A DNA stretch of 52,669 nt from Paulinella micropora. Its lineage: Eukaryota > Cercozoa > Imbricatea > Euglyphida. Below the pieces are notes generated by a model. The model was not told the DNA's origin. It was given only the letters and a program-made list of their open reading frames with translations, and made no database searches. Positions 49,601-52,669 of the stretch are shown here, piece after piece (within the stretch, counting starts at the first letter, position 1; every line of letters begins with the position of its first letter). Both the position numbers and the translations under genes were made by a program. The stretch is taken from contig BJOX01000009.1 in the NCBI GenBank assembly GCA_009731375.1, positions 1,660,541 through 1,713,209 of the forward strand, given 5' to 3'.

Positions 49601-49644
49601 TGGCTCCCATGTTGAAGAATGTAGGCAGCATCGTAGACTTTGAG
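49601..49644 (+). CDS. GILT-like exon 3, copy A (next to gap)
   Basis: 44 nt encoding (V)[14 protein letters not shown], donor GTACCT. It fits the helix after CxxC and the IVD.E strand of GILT. Its phase (two leading bases) fits exon 2. The acceptor lies at the edge of the gap 49494-49599. Confidence 0.5.
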
Positions 49645-49670
49645 GTACCTACATAGATAGATAGATAGAC

Positions 49671-49709
<39 letters not shown>

Positions 49710-49784
49710 CAGATAGATAGATAGATAGGTAGGTAGGTAGGTAGGTAGGTAGGTAGGTAGGTAGATAGGTAGATAGGTAGATAT

Positions 49785-49832
<48 letters not shown>

Positions 49833-49859
49833 GTAGATAGATAGATAGTGTTTATCTTG

Positions 49860-50178
49860 GAGCGTCGCGTAGCCAAAGGCCATAGGCGTCCTACCAGGAA
49901 GCATCCTCGGCTCAGGCCTGCCTTCGCCTTCTTGGCTCCCTCATAGCCAATGGCCAGCGGAGGGATCCACTTACCAAGCACGAAATGCAGGGTAAGTACC
50001 TTTTATGGGCGAGCTCATAGGAAACACCAACGCCAAAGCTACCCATGGTGCAGCATTGCGAGGTAGCCAACTGGCATGTGGTGCAGTTTGTTCTAGGAGG
50101 GTTGGTCTTCATCGCCAATGTCCCGCCCCCTCGACGAATTTTTCTTACATCGAGAAGACGGACGCCCTCCGGGAATAT

Positions 50179-50180
<2 letters not shown>
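49860..50180. other. Non-repetitive island between exon 3 copies
   Basis: About 320 bp, GC-balanced, open in several frames on both strands. It may hold a GILT exon (an AG at 50013-50014 opens a frame with MVQHCEVANWHVVQF) or none; I cannot decide the strand. Confidence 0.25.
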
Positions 50181-50211
<31 letters not shown>

Positions 50212-50267
50212 TAGACAGATAGACAAATAGATAGATAGATAGATAGATAGATAGGTAGGTAGGTAGG

Positions 50268-50312
<45 letters not shown>

Positions 50313-50554
50313 GAGATATCGACTAATGTCAGAAAAAAGGAGCTTCTGATTTCGTCAACCAAGGAAGTCTGTGGGTAAAGTATTAACCCGATGCCCAGCT
50401 AAGCCGTGATGTTCGCACGGAAGGGACTGATACAGGCGATACCAGATCTCCCTAGTACCAGGCGGGGCCAGGGCTCGTTCCATAAGCGCCAGATAGATAG
50501 ATAGATACATAGATAGATAGGTAGGTGGATAGGTAGGTGGATAGGTAGACAGAC

Positions 50555-50588
<34 letters not shown>

Positions 50589-50589
50589 C

Positions 50590-50624
<35 letters not shown>

Positions 50625-50668
50625 TGGCTCCGATGTTGAAGAATGTAGGCAGCATCGTAGACGTTGAT
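50625..50668 (+). CDS. GILT-like exon 3, copy B
   Basis: Same 44-nt exon, (V)[14 protein letters not shown], acceptor GATAG formed by the GATA repeat, donor GTACCT. Differs from copy A at four bases. Both copies are followed by GTACCTACATAG and GATA repeats. Later exons with the GILT C..HG..EC motif were not found in the window. Confidence 0.5.
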
Positions 50669-50779
50669 GTACCTACATAGGTAGATAGATAGACAGATAG
50701 ATAATATAGATAGATAGTTAGATAGATAGATAAATAGATAGATAGATAGATAGACAGACAGATAGACAGACAGACAGAC

Positions 50780-50811
<32 letters not shown>

Positions 50812-50816
50812 GGATC

Positions 50817-50910
<94 letters not shown>

Positions 50911-50939
50911 AAGATGGATAGACAGATAGATAGACAGAC

Positions 50940-50986
<47 letters not shown>

Positions 50987-51027
50987 CAGATAGATAGACA
51001 GATAGAGACAGACAGATAGAGACAGAC

Positions 51028-51070
<43 letters not shown>

Positions 51071-52376
51071 CATCTATATCCACCTACCTATCTATATCTC
51101 TTATTCCGGCTTTTTTCTTTCTTTCACTATGCATACGCTTTCCGTTTCCTTTCTACCTACCCATCTATATCCCTTTATCCGCTTTTTTCTTTCTCTCGCA
51201 TTGCATATATGCCTGCTATCCTCTCTACCTACCCATCTATATCCCTTTATCCTCTTTTTTCTTTCTCTCGCATTGCATACGCTTGCCGTTTCCTATCTAC
51301 CTGCCCATCTATATCCCTTTATTCCGCTTTTTTCTTTCTCTCGCATTGGCACATATGCTTGCTACCCTATCTACCTACCCATCTATATCCCTTCATCCGC
51401 TTTTTTCTTTCTCTCGCATTGCATATACGCTTTCTATCCTATCTACCTACCCATCTATATCCCTTTATCCGCTTTTTTCTTTCTCTCGCATTGCATACAT
51501 GCTTGCTATCCTATCTACCTACCTATCTACATCCCTTAATCCTCTTTTTTCCTTCTCTCGCATTGCGCATATCCTATCTAGCTACCCATCTATATCCCTT
51601 CATCCGCTTTTTTCTTTCTCTCGCATTGCATATACGCTTTCTATCCTATCTACCTACCTATCTACATCCCTTTATCCGCTTTTTTCTTTCTCTCGCATTG
51701 CATATATGCCTGCTATCCTCTCTACCTACCCATATATATCCCTTTATCCTCTTTTTTCTTTCTCTCGCATTGCATATACGCTTTCTATCCTATCTACCTA
51801 CCCATCTATATCCCTTTATCCGCTTTTTTCTTTCTCTCGCATTGCATATATGCCTGCTATCCTATCTACCTACCCTGTATCCCTTTATCCTCTTTTTTCT
51901 TTCTCTCGCATTGCATATACTTTCTATTCTATCTACCTACCTATCTATATCCCTTTATCCGCTTTCTTCTTTCTCTCGCATTGCATATACGCTTTCTATC
52001 CTATCTTCCTATATATCGGATAGCAAGCGTATGCAATGCGAGAGAAAGAAAAAAATGGATAAAGAGATATAGATGGGTAGATGGATAGGATAGCAAGCGC
52101 ATATGCAATGCGAGAGAAAGAAAAAAAATGGATAAAGGGATATAGATGGGTAGGTGGATAGGATAGCAAGCGTATATGCAATCGAGAGAGAAAGAAAAAA
52201 GCGGATAAAGGGATATAGATGGGTAGGTAGATAGGATACAAGCGTATGCAATGCGAGAGAAAGAAAAAAGCGGATGAAGGGATATATATGGGTAAATGGA
52301 TAGGATAGCAAGCGCATATGCAATGCGAGAGAAAGAAAAAAGCGGATGAAGGGATAGAGATGGGTAGGTGGATAGG

Positions 52377-52669
<293 letters not shown>

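Larger units (their letters stand above)
49653..51069. repeat. GATA tetranucleotide fields
   Basis: (GATA)n with GGTA and GACA variants at 49653-49848, 50177-50310, 50491-50624 and 50681-51069, separating the non-repeat islands described above. Confidence 0.9.

Overview
The window is nuclear DNA of an intron-rich eukaryote, most likely a microbial one. Exons have GT-AG borders, are GC-balanced, and many encode exactly one 33-residue ankyrin repeat. Introns and spacers are full of very long GA/CA/TA, GATA, CATA and TGTAA repeats. The mix of protist-style TIR and kinase domains, a GILT-like thiol reductase and several transposon classes would suit an alga of the chromerid or dinoflagellate type. 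That placement is a guess; no rRNA, tRNA or organelle marker is present to test it. Short N gaps lie at 982-991, 5405-5414, 13831-13840, 34944-34953, 36036-36045, 42532-42541 and 48993-49041. Long ones lie at 9650-9880, 10323-10565, 36937-37414, 43802-43944 and 49494-49599.

Region 1 (1-15.8 kb, + strand) is one large modular signalling gene: ankyrin repeats, a UBR-type zinc finger, more ankyrin repeats, a kinase domain spread over about ten exons, and a C-terminal TIR domain. Its 5' part has grown by tandem duplication of an intron-plus-ankyrin-exon unit, leaving near-identical exons and truncated relics. The TIR exon changes frame near its end and runs into a repeat shared with the neighbouring retroelement.

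Region 2 (15.8-41.2 kb) is a block of mobile DNA. A Ty3/gypsy-like LTR retrotransposon (16193-27557) has gag and pol in one frame separated by a single UGA, an unusual CCCH finger in Gag, a DTM rather than DTG protease motif, and a broken integrase. A Tc1/mariner-like transposon (27591-32438) with a perfect TA duplication follows 33 bp later and carries a DDE transposase exon plus a four-exon passenger gene on the other strand. A second long-inverted-repeat element (about 33100-39304) holds two convergent, unrecognised, decayed genes. Two 274-bp MITEs (40.0-41.1 kb) have ends resembling those of the Tc1/mariner element.

Region 3 (41.2-52.7 kb) is mostly satellite DNA: tetranucleotide runs, a 69-bp minisatellite, a TGTAA-type pentanucleotide field and a 71-74 bp minisatellite that reverses orientation near 52.0 kb. 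Embedded in it are the first exons of a secreted GILT-like thiol reductase (signal peptide, CxxC exon, and a duplicated third exon).

Most long open frames in the window are translations of simple repeats and are not annotated as genes.
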